Shown: positions 33,077-42,356, counted from the first letter of the stretch. The stretch: DNA of 64,000 nt from Lachnospiraceae bacterium (GCA_028693165.1 JAQUVX010000016.1:1-64000); one strand, 5' to 3'. The notes: a model not told the origin generated them from the sequence alone. A program made the numbers and translations.

Positions 33077-33214
33077 GCCCTGTCCGCCGCTGTCTCACAG
33101 TAAGGGACGTTTTCGCCGCCGGTACTTAGGCGATGTCCTTTATCGCCTTACGTACCGCTGCGCCGAAACCCAAGCGCAAGCGGTCCCTGTATGTGAGACA
33201 GCGGCGGACAGGGC
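33077..33214. repeat. 138-nt palindromic element with 23-bp perfect terminal inverted repeats
   Basis: Positions 33077-33099 and 33192-33214 are exact reverse complements. Inside, further pairing arms continue: GGGAC with GTCCC, GGTAC with GTACC, and GGCGAT (33128-33133) with ATCGCC (33141-33146) around a seven-base loop. The right arm has an extra CGCTTGCGCTTGG-like insertion. The whole element can fold into a near-continuous hairpin. It lies in the 252-nt gap between metH and the GH25 gene and contains no ORF. It could be a MITE-like or REP-like element or a structured RNA. Confidence 0.75.
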
Positions 33215-33236
33215 GTGCACTCGCCATAACCTTACA

Positions 33237-35711
33237 TCACCCAAACACAATCTCCGCATACCCCACCGAACTCATCGCATCCCGACAATACCGATCCGCC
33301 CCCATCGTATCCGCATACTCCTGCGTCAGCACCGCTCCCCCGACCATCACCTTCGCCCATGGAGCCCTCTCCCGAAGCCCCTTAATCGTCTCCTCCATGC
33401 TAGGCACCGTCGTCGTCATCAGCGCACTCAATCCCACCAGCTTCACCTGGCGTTCCACCGCCACTTCCACGATCCTCTCCGGCGGCACATCCCTGCCAAG
33501 ATCAATCACATCATAACTGTAATTCTCCAGCAAAACCTTCACAATATTCTTCCCAATATCGTGAATATCCCCCTTCACCGTAGCCAGAATGATTGTGCCC
33601 TTCTTCTCCTGCTTCTGCCCGCTCGCCGCCATCTTGTCCTTGATGATCTCAAATGCTGCCTTAGCCGCCTCCGCACTCATCAAAAGCTGCGGCAGGAATA
33701 ACGTTCCCTTTTCAAATCCCTGCCCCACATAATCCAGCGCCGGAATCATCTCTTCATTGATGATAGCAAGCGCATCCTTCGTCTCCAAAAGTTCCCGCAC
33801 CGACGCTGCCGCCTGTTCCTTCAGTCCCTTCACGATACTGTTTCCCAGAACCGAGTTCACACCCGTCATTCCAGCACTCCCCGCATCCCCGGCACTCCCC
33901 GCACCTGAACCGGCACCGGCACCTAAACCAACACCGGCACCGACACCTCTCACCACCGCCGACTGCCCGCTTCCAGCCGAAGTCTGTCCGCCATACACCT
34001 GAATATAATCCCCGCACTGCGGATCCAGATTCATCAGCGCCCGGAAGCTGTAGTAGGAGCGCATCATCGCCTCCGAATTCGGATTGATGATCGCCGCACT
34101 CAGCCCGCTCTGCATCGCCATGGTGAAAAATGCCGCATTGATATTCTCACGAAGCGGCAGTCCAAACGAGATGTTGGACACGCCGAGAATCGTCTTGCCA
34201 TGCAGTTCATCCCGCACACGCCGCAGCGTCTCCAGTGTCGTGATCGCCCCCTGGCTGTCCGAACTGACCGTCAGGCACAGCGCATCAATCAGAAGATCCT
34301 CCGGTGCGATTCCGTACTCCGCCGCGGTCCGATAAAGCTTCTTTGCAACCTCGATTCTGCCCTCAGCCGTCTCCGGAATTCCGCTTTCATCCAGCGCCAG
34401 CGCCACCACCACACCGCCGTATTTCTTTACCAGCGGAAAGATCTGGTGCATGGACTCCGCCTTGCCGTTTACCGAATTGATCAATGGCTTGCCGTTGTAG
34501 ATACGCATTGCAGCCTCCATCGCCTTCGCGTCGGAGGTGTCAAGCTGCAGCGGCAGATCGATGATGCTCTGCAATTCCTGCACCACTTCAACCATCATGG
34601 CCGGCTCATCGATCTCCGGCAGCCCCACATTCACATCAAGAATATGTGCGCCGTGATCCTGCTGATTCACGCCTTCCCGCAGGATATATTCCAGATTATG
34701 ATCCCGCAGCGCCTGCTTGAACTTCGATTTTCCGGTCGGGTTGATCCGCTCTCCGATAAGGACCGGTGAAACACCGATCTCCACCGCCTGCGCAAACGAC
34801 GAAACCACTGCGCGATGTTTGGGTTCGATCGGCACAGGTGTCATATCCCGGCAAAGTTCCACCGTCTTTTTAATATGCTCCGGTGTCGTTCCGCAGCATC
34901 CGCCCACAACCCGCGCGCCCATGGCCGTAATCTCCGCCATGACCTGCGCAAACGTATCCGCATCAATATCGTACACCGTCCTGCCCTGTTCACTGCGCGG
35001 CAGTCCCGCATTGGGGTTGACGATCACGGGAACGGAGGACACCCGCAGAACCTCCTTGAGAATCCCCTTCATCTGAACCGGTCCCAGCCCACAGTTCATG
35101 CCAAGCGCATCCACACGCAGACCTTCCAGCATCGCAACGATGGACGCCGGATTGCCTCCCGTCAGCAGCTTGCCCCGCTCGTCAAAGGTCACCGTCACAA
35201 ACACCGGCAGCCCGCTGTGTTCCTTGGCCGCAAGCACCGCCGCCTTCGTCTCATAGCTGTCGCTCATCGTCTCAATCAAAATCAGATCCGCACCCTCCCG
35301 GGTACCGATCTCCACCACCTGTCCAAACAGCTCACAGGCATCCTCAAACGCCAGATCTCCCATCGGCTTTAAAAGCTTTCCGGTCGGTCCGATATCCAGC
35401 GCCACAAACGCCTGCTTTCCGCTCAGCCGAACCGCCTCTTTTGCATTCCGAACCGCCGCAGAAACGACCTGCTCCAGCTGATATTCCGTGTGTTCATTAT
35501 ATTTCAGCGCATCCACACCAAAGGTATTGGTCTTGACAATGTCCGCTCCGGCTTCCAGATAATTCCGGTGAATCTGAACCACCACCTCCGGATGACTCAC
35601 ATTCCAGTTGCCCGGAAACTCTCCCGGCTTCAGCCCCTGCTCCTGAAGAAGGCTTCCCATGCCGCCGTCAAAAAACACGATGCGATTTTGTATTTCCTGC
35701 AATATATTCAT
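33237..35711 (-). CDS. metH: B12-dependent methionine synthase without reactivation domain
   Basis: The 824-aa protein from ATG 35711 (CTAGGAGATCTT upstream) has the homocysteine-binding domain with zinc cysteines in GMNCGLGP (about 205) and GGCCGTT (about 270). A pterin (methyl-THF) domain, a helical cap and a cobalamin domain with DIHDIGKN (about 712) follow. The AdoMet reactivation domain is missing and is encoded by the preceding gene. Between the pterin and cap domains lies an unusual Gly/Ala/Ser-rich linker of about 30 residues (positions about 580-620). It transfers methyl from methyl-THF to homocysteine. Confidence 0.95.
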   Translation of the reverse strand: MNILQEIQNRIVFFDGGMGSLLQEQGLKPGEFPGNWNVSHPEVVVQIHRNYLEAGADIVKTNTFGVDALKYNEHTEYQLEQVVSAAVRNAKEAVRLSGKQAFVALDIGPTGKLLKPMGDLAFEDACELFGQVVEIGTREGADLILIETMSDSYETKAAVLAAKEHSGLPVFVTVTFDERGKLLTGGNPASIVAMLEGLRVDALGMNCGLGPVQMKGILKEVLRVSSVPVIVNPNAGLPRSEQGRTVYDIDADTFAQVMAEITAMGARVVGGCCGTTPEHIKKTVELCRDMTPVPIEPKHRAVVSSFAQAVEIGVSPVLIGERINPTGKSKFKQALRDHNLEYILREGVNQQDHGAHILDVNVGLPEIDEPAMMVEVVQELQSIIDLPLQLDTSDAKAMEAAMRIYNGKPLINSVNGKAESMHQIFPLVKKYGGVVVALALDESGIPETAEGRIEVAKKLYRTAAEYGIAPEDLLIDALCLTVSSDSQGAITTLETLRRVRDELHGKTILGVSNISFGLPLRENINAAFFTMAMQSGLSAAIINPNSEAMMRSYYSFRALMNLDPQCGDYIQVYGGQTSAGSGQSAVVRGVGAGVGLGAGAGSGAGSAGDAGSAGMTGVNSVLGNSIVKGLKEQAAASVRELLETKDALAIINEEMIPALDYVGQGFEKGTLFLPQLLMSAEAAKAAFEIIKDKMAASGQKQEKKGTIILATVKGDIHDIGKNIVKVLLENYSYDVIDLGRDVPPERIVEVAVERQVKLVGLSALMTTTVPSMEETIKGLRERAPWAKVMVGGAVLTQEYADTMGADRYCRDAMSSVGYAEIVFG

Positions 35712-35740
35712 AAGATCTCCTAGTACGATTCCAGTTTTCT

Positions 35741-36394
35741 TTAACGCCGATACAGACAATCTTTTTTGCCGCAGACCTCACAGCCCTGTACGCTGCAGTT
35801 GCGCGGCAGCCGACTCGCTCCGATCACCGCCGTCACGGATTTGGACGGCATCATCAAAAGACTGTCCGTCAAGGTCACACCGATCCGTTTCCCCAGCTCC
35901 AATGCCGGCACCAGCTGTCTCTGACACTCCAGCGGAAAATCTCCGTATCCGGGACTGAACCGCGGGCGCAGATACCAGCCAAGCTCCTTATAAAATGCCT
36001 TCAGTGCTTCATTCTTCTCATCACAGAAAGTCTCCAGCATCGCCACCGATGCCGCCTGCATGACCACGGCCTTGCTCATCTGAAGCACGCTGTAGCGGTG
36101 CAGCAATACATCCACCTGACTGCCCAGGGTCGCCCCAAACAGGATGACCTTCTCGCAGTCCTTCAGATTCCGTTCCAGACTGCGGCTTGTCGTCTTCAGG
36201 CAGTCCATATCCAGCACACCGTCCTGCACGGTCAGCGGATATTCCCGCCAGTATGCTTTCGGGACAGCCGCCCGTTCCAGTTCCCGCTCCGTCTCCGCGA
36301 TCAGTGCCTCTACATTCTCCGGCACTTCCTGCCCGCGATGCCCCAGATAGCGGAGGATTTCCCGCTCATTCCATTTAAACGCTCCGGTATCCAC
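35741..36394 (-). CDS. Methionine synthase reactivation-domain protein
   Basis: The 217-aa protein carries the RPRFSPGYGDFPLECQ motif of the MetH AdoMet-binding activation domain and a C-terminal Cys cluster (CSVQGCEVCGKKDC). It should supply reductive methylation of oxidised cobalamin to the truncated MetH in trans. GTG at 36394 follows GAAGGAGAGCAGG. The gene lies directly between metF and metH, 29 nt before metH. Confidence 0.92.
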   Translation of the reverse strand: MDTGAFKWNEREILRYLGHRGQEVPENVEALIAETERELERAAVPKAYWREYPLTVQDGVLDMDCLKTTSRSLERNLKDCEKVILFGATLGSQVDVLLHRYSVLQMSKAVVMQAASVAMLETFCDEKNEALKAFYKELGWYLRPRFSPGYGDFPLECQRQLVPALELGKRIGVTLTDSLLMMPSKSVTAVIGASRLPRNCSVQGCEVCGKKDCLYRR

Positions 36395-36406
36395 CCTGCT
36401 CTCCTT

Positions 36407-37264
36407 CTACTTCAAAATCTCGGACAGATTTGCCTGAATCTGTGCCGCCACATCCGGCTTGTTCATGGAATACACATGGATTCCATTGACCCGGTTGGCA
36501 ATCAGATCGATGATCTGCTCCGTCGCATAGGCGATTCCCGCCTGCTTCATGGCTGCCGGATTGTCTCCAAAACGATCCACAATGGCCTTGAAGCGAATCG
36601 GCAGATACGTCCCGGACATGGAACAGATCCGGCTGATCTGACTGGCGCTGGTCACGGGCATGATTCCGGCAATGACCGGAACCGTGATCCCCTGCTCCCG
36701 CACGCGGTACAGGTAATTATATAAAATATTATTGTCAAAAAACATCTGTGTGGTCACAAAATCACATCCGGCTTCCACCTTCTCCTTCAGATGCTGGATG
36801 TCCACCGTCTTATTCGCGGACTCCACATGTCCCTCCGGATAGCAGGCCGCTCCAATGCAGAAATCCCCGGCTGATTTGATCTCCGCGATCAGCTCCGACG
36901 CATAGCGGTAATCCTTCTCCACCTTGCCGTCCTTCGGGATATCGCCGCGCAGCGCCAGCACATTTTCAATATTGTGCGCCTTTAATTCCTGCAAAACGGA
37001 ATGAACCTTCGCGCGTGTCGAGGAGACGCAGGTCAGATGGGCCAGCGGTGTCACACCCTGTTCCTTGACCGAATGGGCAATGTCGACCGTATACTGGCTG
37101 GTACCGCCGCCCGCACCGTAGGTCACACTCATAAAGGACGGTTTTAATCTCGCGATCTCCAGCGCCGCCGCCTCCACAGATTCGAATTTATCTTCTGTCT
37201 TTGGGGGAAACACTTCAAACGAAAGTGTCGGTTCTCCCTTTGCTAAAATGTCTTTGATCTTCAT
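36407..37264 (-). CDS. metF: 5,10-methylenetetrahydrofolate reductase
   Basis: The 285-aa protein has the TIM-barrel MetF pattern: SFEVFPPKTEDK, MSVTYGAGGGT, HLTCVSSTRA, NVLALRGDIP and FVTTQMFFDN. It reduces methylene-THF to methyl-THF, the methyl donor of MetH two genes downstream. AAAGAGGAGCAAGACG precedes the ATG. Operon order metF, reactivation protein, metH gives one methyl-supply unit. No SAM or B12 riboswitch is visible upstream. Confidence 0.95.
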   Translation of the reverse strand: MKIKDILAKGEPTLSFEVFPPKTEDKFESVEAAALEIARLKPSFMSVTYGAGGGTSQYTVDIAHSVKEQGVTPLAHLTCVSSTRAKVHSVLQELKAHNIENVLALRGDIPKDGKVEKDYRYASELIAEIKSAGDFCIGAACYPEGHVESANKTVDIQHLKEKVEAGCDFVTTQMFFDNNILYNYLYRVREQGITVPVIAGIMPVTSASQISRICSMSGTYLPIRFKAIVDRFGDNPAAMKQAGIAYATEQIIDLIANRVNGIHVYSMNKPDVAAQIQANLSEILK

Positions 37265-37297
37265 CGTCTTGCTCCTCTTTTGTCATTCTGTTCCGTC

Positions 37298-38443
37298 TTA
37301 TTCCTCCTGATACACCGGAGAAATGGTGATCGAATAGCTGTTATCATAACACACACCCTCCACCATCATCAAGCCTTTCTTAAGCTGATAACCATTTTCC
37401 TGTTCGACGGCCCTGGACAGCTCCTGACGCACCTGATCGGCGCACGACTCCCCGGCACTCAGCCCGCCTTTCTCCTCCATCAGTTCCAGCACCGCCCCGG
37501 TTACCTCCGCCAGCGTCGCAGGATCTTCCACCGTAATGGAGATGGAGTGCACTTCCTCCGTCGCCGTATCATAATCCAGCTCCGCGTACTGATAGCCATT
37601 CTTCGGTCCATTCGCCAGATCATAGTTAATCCAGGTCGCAAACCAGGAGGTTCCATCCCCATACGTTTCATTCATCGAATAACGTTCTGATGCCTTGACC
37701 TCCAGGCCATGCGCCAGAAGCACTTCTTTCATCGGTTCCTCCAGCTCTCTGCCGTTCAGCGGAAAGTGCGCACAGTCCGTGCAGGCGATTCCGCCTTCTT
37801 TCGCCTCCGCATCCGTGAGTTCTGTGAACCCGTTTTCGCCATACTCCTCTTCTGCGGAAAAATTGCCCAGATCAATATCGTACTCATTTTCCGGAATCTC
37901 AGACATTAGTTTATATGCGGCATTCGTCACATAGGCAGAGCAGGCATCAAGCAGCTTCACGGTCACAAAAATGACCAGAATGATCAATCCGACCTTATTC
38001 TTCCCGGATCTCTCGCGGGGCAGCCTTCCCAGAGTCCAGTTGGCCACCGGCTTTGCTGCATTCCTCGCCTCCGTCGCTGCGGCAGACGTTGCAGCCTGCG
38101 CGCGGTCATGCTCCGCCGCCGCCGCGGAACCGGCTGCCTTGCTGCCTCTATAGTCATTTCGCGGCACCCAGGCCGTCTGCGTCTGCTGCGTCCGTGAGCT
38201 TCCGCTTCCCGCCGGCTGTGCCGGATTTTGTCCCTGCATCGCCCGGCGTTTCCATGCCGCATCATTATCCTGATTCTGCTGAGAATTGTGATAGCTGCAG
38301 TCTTTCTCCGCCGCTGCATGCTGTTCATTCAGATAATATGTAACGTCCCTGACATACGGGTGCTTGACCCATTGTTTACAGGTCTTGCAGTAATGTGCCG
38401 AGTTCATGACCTGGTCACAGGTGGGACAGATTCTTCGTATCAT
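37298..38443 (-). CDS. Zinc-ribbon single-pass membrane protein of unknown function
   Basis: The 381-aa protein starts with a double CxxC zinc ribbon (ICPTCDQVMNSAHYCKTCKQW). A long Ala/Gln/Ser-rich low-complexity region (about residues 60-135) and a transmembrane helix (VGLIILVIFVTVKLLDACSA, about 152-171) follow. The C-terminal part appears extracytoplasmic (NYDLANGPKNGYQYAELDYD). GGGGGTACCTGT precedes the ATG. It lies 33 nt upstream of metF and may be cotranscribed with it. I do not recognise a function. Confidence 0.75.
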   Translation of the reverse strand: MIRRICPTCDQVMNSAHYCKTCKQWVKHPYVRDVTYYLNEQHAAAEKDCSYHNSQQNQDNDAAWKRRAMQGQNPAQPAGSGSSRTQQTQTAWVPRNDYRGSKAAGSAAAAEHDRAQAATSAAATEARNAAKPVANWTLGRLPRERSGKNKVGLIILVIFVTVKLLDACSAYVTNAAYKLMSEIPENEYDIDLGNFSAEEEYGENGFTELTDAEAKEGGIACTDCAHFPLNGRELEEPMKEVLLAHGLEVKASERYSMNETYGDGTSWFATWINYDLANGPKNGYQYAELDYDTATEEVHSISITVEDPATLAEVTGAVLELMEEKGGLSAGESCADQVRQELSRAVEQENGYQLKKGLMMVEGVCYDNSYSITISPVYQEE

Positions 38444-38574
38444 ACAGGTACCCCCTTTATTTCCTTCTATTTTGTCAATTGTTCAATAGGTACATTGTAC
38501 CATACTTGCATTTCATTTTCCACGTTCCGATTCGTTATTTTTTTAACATTGCAAAATTAATTTTATGCTTTTCC

Positions 38575-38602
38575 TTGCTTTTTCGGAAAATTATGGTAAG
38601 AT
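38575..38602 (+). promoter_or_regulatory. Promoter of the PTS EIIC gene
   Basis: TTGCTT (38575-38580), 16 nt and TAAGAT (38597-38602). An inverted repeat TTTGAC/GTCAAA follows within 35 nt and could be an operator. Confidence 0.45.
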
Positions 38603-38683
38603 ATTTCACAACTGCTTTGACCCGGGAAGTCAAATGTGTGCCTATATGTCCCACAATACCATAAATCACAAGGAGATTTTATT

Positions 38684-39706
38684 ATGGAACAGACAGGCGT
38701 AAAAGCATTTCTCAAACGCAAAAATATCAACATCACTGTCAAAACGTATCTCATCGATGCCCTGGGAGCTATGGCCTTCGGCCTGTTCGCATCCCTCTTA
38801 ATCGGCACCATCTTCGGAACACTCGGAGACAAAACCCACGTAGCCCTTTTCACAACCATAGCCGACTACTGTAAGACCGCCACCGGAGCCGCACTGGGTG
38901 TGTCCATCGCCCATGCACTGAATGCCCCGCAGTTGGTGCTGTTTTCTGCTGCCACCGTCGGTATCGCAGGCAATGCCCTCGGCGGACCGGTCGGCGCACT
39001 GGTCGCCACCATCGTTGCCACCGAGCTTGGTAAGCTGGTGTCCAAAGAGACCCGCGTTGACATCCTGGTCACCCCAGGCGTGACCATCATCGCCGGCGTC
39101 CTCATCGCCCAGTTCGTCGGCCCCGGTGTCTCTGCCTTCATGACTGCCTTCGGCAATCTGGTCAAGACTACCACCGAGATGCAGCCTTTCTTTATGGGAA
39201 TGCTGGTGTCCGCACTGATCGGTGTCGCACTGACGCTTCCGATCAGCAGTGCGGCGATCTGCATCATGCTCAGTCTCGACGGACTGGCAGGCGGTGCCGC
39301 CACCGCAGGCTGCTGCGCCCAGATGATCGGGTTCGCTGTCTTAAGCTATCGCGAGAACGGTGTAGGCGGACTGCTCGCCCAGGGCCTCGGCACCTCCATG
39401 CTGCAAATGGGCAACATTGTACGCAATCCGCGTATCTGGATTGCCCCGACCCTCGCCTCCATGGTGACCGGCCCCGTTGCCACCTGCATCTTCCATATGG
39501 AAAATATCGCTGCCGGCTCCGGCATGGGCACCTGCGGTCTGGTCGGCCCCATCGGCGTCTACACCGCCATGGGCGGAGGCTCCAATATGTGGCTGGGAAT
39601 TCTGCTGGTCTGCTTCCTGCTCCCGGCAATACTCACGTTTATTTTTGGAGAAGTGCTGAGAAAAATCGGATGGATTCAGATCGGAGATTTGAAATTGAAT
39701 CTTTGA
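38684..39706 (+). CDS. PTS EIIC-type permease (PfoR/PTS_EIIC_2 family)
   Basis: From ATG 38684 (CACAAGGAGATTTTATT upstream) the 340-aa polytopic protein has Gly/Ala-rich membrane segments (GVSIAHALNAPQLVLFSAAT, NALGGPVGALVATIVATELG, SGMGTCGLVGPIGVYTAMGG). These match the PfoR-like PTS EIIC family 2, whose members lack fused EIIA/EIIB domains. The substrate is unknown. No other PTS genes lie next to it. Confidence 0.85.
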   Translation: MEQTGVKAFLKRKNINITVKTYLIDALGAMAFGLFASLLIGTIFGTLGDKTHVALFTTIADYCKTATGAALGVSIAHALNAPQLVLFSAATVGIAGNALGGPVGALVATIVATELGKLVSKETRVDILVTPGVTIIAGVLIAQFVGPGVSAFMTAFGNLVKTTTEMQPFFMGMLVSALIGVALTLPISSAAICIMLSLDGLAGGAATAGCCAQMIGFAVLSYRENGVGGLLAQGLGTSMLQMGNIVRNPRIWIAPTLASMVTGPVATCIFHMENIAAGSGMGTCGLVGPIGVYTAMGGGSNMWLGILLVCFLLPAILTFIFGEVLRKIGWIQIGDLKLNL

Positions 39707-39736
39707 TTTCTGATTTATTTACATCGAATCGGGCAT

Positions 39737-39788
39737 AAAAAAGGTCATGCAATCATAACGTTCTCACGTTGCATTGCATGACCTTTTT
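39737..39788. terminator. Bidirectional terminator
   Basis: AAAAAAGGTCATGCAAT pairs with ATTGCATGACCTTTTT across a 19-nt loop. It sits between the convergent EIIC and ridA genes. Confidence 0.85.
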
Positions 39789-39824
39789 GCATGATTCAAA
39801 CAACTATCTGGTATCTGTTCTGTC

Positions 39825-40205
39825 TTATTTTGCTGCAATAGCCTCGATCTCTACCAATGCATCTTTTGGCAGTGCTGCTACCTGGAATGCTGCGCGAGCC
39901 GGGCAGTTCTCGGTGAAGAACTTTGCATAAACTGCATTCATTGCTGCGAAATCTGCGATATCTTTCAGCAGTACCGTCGTCTTCGCAACGTCGGACATCT
40001 CCATACCGCTCTGCTTCAGGATTGCCTGAACATTCTTCAAAGACTGCTCGGTCTGTGCCTCGATCGTATCTCCTGCGAAGTTGCCGGTTGCCGGGTCGAT
40101 CGGAAGCTGACCGGATACATACACGGTGCGTCCCTGTACTGCAACTCCCTGAGAATACGGTCCGATTGCTGCCGGTGCCTGATTGGTGCTGATAATCTCT
40201 TTCAT
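39825..40205 (-). CDS. ridA: RidA family enamine/imine deaminase
   Basis: The 126-aa protein is a full-length Rid[21 protein letters not shown], the Arg-containing [20 protein letters not shown] motif, and a C-terminal EAIAA. It hydrolyses reactive 2-aminoacrylate and related imines made by PLP enzymes. A MalY-type beta-lyase that would generate such intermediates is encoded about 3.4 kb away. AGAAGGTATTATT precedes the ATG. Confidence 0.95.
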   Translation of the reverse strand: MKEIISTNQAPAAIGPYSQGVAVQGRTVYVSGQLPIDPATGNFAGDTIEAQTEQSLKNVQAILKQSGMEMSDVAKTTVLLKDIADFAAMNAVYAKFFTENCPARAAFQVAALPKDALVEIEAIAAK

Positions 40206-40316
40206 AATAATACCTTCTTTCCTTGAATGATTTATTTTTTATTGTTTGTGATAATAATGTTATCACGGCATCTGGGAATATGCAAGATCTTTTTTTAGTA
40301 CAATTTTGCAAATACA

Positions 40317-41591
40317 CTAATCACGCAAGCATCCGATTGGAACTACATAGATACCATCCGGCCTTCGATAGGCGTATCTGCCTGTACCTGTCAAGACCAT
40401 CTCAAATGATGGTGCTTTCATTTTGTCTGTATCAATCTTACCTGCCAGCATTTTCAACGTCTCAGCACCATGCTCAATCGCCGTATCGCCTCCGAGCTTG
40501 ATCTCGATCAATCCATAGTTTCCATTTCTAAGATGAATCACCGCATCACATTCCAATCCCGATTTATCACGATAATGATACACCTGACCACCCAAAGCAT
40601 CTGCAAATACCCGTAAATCCCGCACACACATCGTCTCAAACAGAAGTCCAAATGTCTCCAGATCGTTGATCAGATCATTCGGGCCCAGTCCTAACGCAGC
40701 AACGGCGATTGACGGATCAATATAATATCTTGTATCCGTAGTTCTAATCGCAGTTTTTGATCTCAGATTCGGATTCCATGCCGCCATATCCTCAACAACA
40801 AAGATCTTCTTTAATACGTTGATATAGGAAATAACCGTATCTTCATCCAATCTATCCGTATCGTTGGCCTGCATATCGGCTTTTAGTGCAGCATTCGAAA
40901 TCTGCGCCCCCTGATTTCTTGCATAGGAACGCATCAATAATCTCACGCGTTCCGGGATTCTAACAACTCCGTCCACTCTGGATATGTCCGTTTTCACAAT
41001 CGCATCATAATAATCAAATGCCTGTTCCAGTGCGATTTCATCATCCAGGAAGGTTGCCCTTGGCCACCCGCCTCTGCACACCAAAAAAGCAATATCCTGA
41101 ATCTTTAATTCATTGATTGCCATAATCTTATCTGGTGCCGTAAATAAATCTGACATCCTGATTGTTCCATTGGATTCTCCCGATTCGAAGAGGCTCATCG
41201 GCCGCATCAGAATCCACGCAAATCTTCCGGCCCCGGTGTGCTTCATCAGTTTACTGTCAGCAGGCACAGCCGAGCCAGTCAAAATAAACTGCCCCTCCTC
41301 ATTTCTATGATCCACCTCAAACCTGACCGCATCCCAAAGCTTCGGGGCAATCTGCCACTCATCAATTAATCTCGGAGCCTCTCCCTGCAAGAGCAATGAT
41401 GGGCTTATATCGGCAAGCATCAAATTCTGATTCACATTGTCCGGCTCCGCCATATATAGAACACTATTTGACAACATCTCCGCGGTAGTTGTTTTCCCAC
41501 ACCACTTGGGACCTTCAACCAGAACAGCACCCTTTCCCCGCAGCTTCTTGCTGATCATTTCATCTGCAATTCTCTTTTTATATGTTTTCAT
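40317..41591 (-). CDS. AAA ATPase with DUF4143 domain
   Basis: The product from ATG 41591 (TTGGAGAAAGCG upstream) has Walker A VEGPKWCGKTTT (about residue 30), a LIDEWQIAP Walker B-like segment and an LTGSAVP sensor. The C-terminal DUF4143 nuclease-like domain shows DKSGLECDAVIH and YGLIEIKLGG. Such ATPases are widespread in Bacteroidetes and Clostridia and of unknown role. They are sometimes discussed as toxin- or mobile-associated. It has no obvious operon partner and has 23-bp tandem repeats upstream. Confidence 0.88.
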   Translation of the reverse strand: MKTYKKRIADEMISKKLRGKGAVLVEGPKWCGKTTTAEMLSNSVLYMAEPDNVNQNLMLADISPSLLLQGEAPRLIDEWQIAPKLWDAVRFEVDHRNEEGQFILTGSAVPADSKLMKHTGAGRFAWILMRPMSLFESGESNGTIRMSDLFTAPDKIMAINELKIQDIAFLVCRGGWPRATFLDDEIALEQAFDYYDAIVKTDISRVDGVVRIPERVRLLMRSYARNQGAQISNAALKADMQANDTDRLDEDTVISYINVLKKIFVVEDMAAWNPNLRSKTAIRTTDTRYYIDPSIAVAALGLGPNDLINDLETFGLLFETMCVRDLRVFADALGGQVYHYRDKSGLECDAVIHLRNGNYGLIEIKLGGDTAIEHGAETLKMLAGKIDTDKMKAPSFEMVLTGTGRYAYRRPDGIYVVPIGCLRD

Positions 41592-41664
41592 CGCTTTCTC
41601 CAAATCAATGATATTTTCAGCTTCACTCTTATTTTAACCCGTTTTCTCAATTTTAGCAATCGTT

Positions 41665-41756
41665 TTCGGTTGTTTGGCGCTTTTTTGTTCGGTTATTTGG
41701 CATCTTTTCGTTCGGTCATTTGGCGCTTTTCCGTTCGGTCATTTGGCGTTTCATCC
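41665..41756. repeat. Four 23-bp tandem repeats upstream of the DUF4143 ATPase
   Basis: Units at 41665-41687, 41688-41710, 41711-41733 and 41734-41756 share TTCGGTCATTTGGCGCTTTT-type sequence with few changes. They are contiguous, without spacers, so not a CRISPR. The unit length is not a multiple of three. They may be a variable-number repeat affecting ATPase expression or regulator sites. Confidence 0.8.
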
Positions 41757-41766
41757 CTCATGCAAC

Positions 41767-41816
41767 CAAAAAAGCCATACAGCCCGGCGCCCCACGCGCC
41801 TCACTGCATGACTTTT
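41767..41816. terminator. Terminator downstream of the flavodoxin gene
   Basis: AAAAAGCCATACAG and CTGCATGACTTTTT form an imperfect outer stem with an inner GGCGC/GCGCC stem. It lies just after the flavodoxin stop at 41829. Confidence 0.65.
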
Positions 41817-41828
41817 TGATCAGAACCT

Positions 41829-42314
41829 TCAGATCCCCAGTTCTTTCGTCTTCTTCGCCATTCGCTCGCCATAAATCCGGAAGTTCTCCGCCAGTTCCTC
41901 GAACTGTCCGCGAACCCCCACCGGTCCGAGATGGATCACCGGCTGACCAAAGGAACCGCCGCCGGAGTATACCATCATACCATAGACCAGCATGTGCGTC
42001 TGAATCGCCTGGATCGCGATCTCGCCGCCGCCATGGACGAAGTTCGCCGTCGCAAACGCGCCGCCCAGCTTGCCTGCCAGCCCGTACTTTCCACATTTCT
42101 CAAGGAACAGTTTTACCTTTCCGCTCATCTCCGCATAGTAAACCGGAGTTCCAACCACGATACAACTGCTTTCCTTGATCCAGTCCTCATCCGCCTCATC
42201 GATGGAAAAGCACTTCGCCTCCGCTCCTTCCACCTTGTTCATGCCCTCGACAACGGCCTCCGCCATCTTCTGTGTGTTTCCACTTTCAGAATGGTAAATT
42301 ACGCTTAATTTCAT
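41829..42314 (-). CDS. Flavodoxin-family/WrbA-like flavoprotein
   Basis: The 161-aa protein has the FMN phosphate loop IYHSESGNTQKMAEAV (about residues 6-21) and later isoalloxazine-contact regions (VGTPVYYAEMSGKVKLFLEK, GGAFATANFVHGGGE). It is probably an NAD(P)H-dependent quinone reductase or flavodoxin-like electron carrier. It lies 42 nt downstream of a MarR gene and is likely controlled by it. AGTGAGGAACGAAAG precedes the ATG. Confidence 0.9.
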   Translation of the reverse strand: MKLSVIYHSESGNTQKMAEAVVEGMNKVEGAEAKCFSIDEADEDWIKESSCIVVGTPVYYAEMSGKVKLFLEKCGKYGLAGKLGGAFATANFVHGGGEIAIQAIQTHMLVYGMMVYSGGGSFGQPVIHLGPVGVRGQFEELAENFRIYGERMAKKTKELGI

Positions 42315-42356
42315 CTTTCGTTCCTCACTTTCCTTCGTTTTATCTGCTGCACGCTC

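Noticed and set aside
32400-33701. 433-aa plus-strand frame
   Set aside because: It crosses the GH25 gene, the palindrome and the end of metH on the opposite strand; His/Arg/Pro-rich shadow.
36098-36724. 208-aa plus-strand frame
   Set aside because: Antisense to metF and the reactivation gene; no ribosome binding site.
41665-41756. Tandem repeats considered as a CRISPR array
   Set aside because: Units are contiguous without spacers and no cas genes are near.
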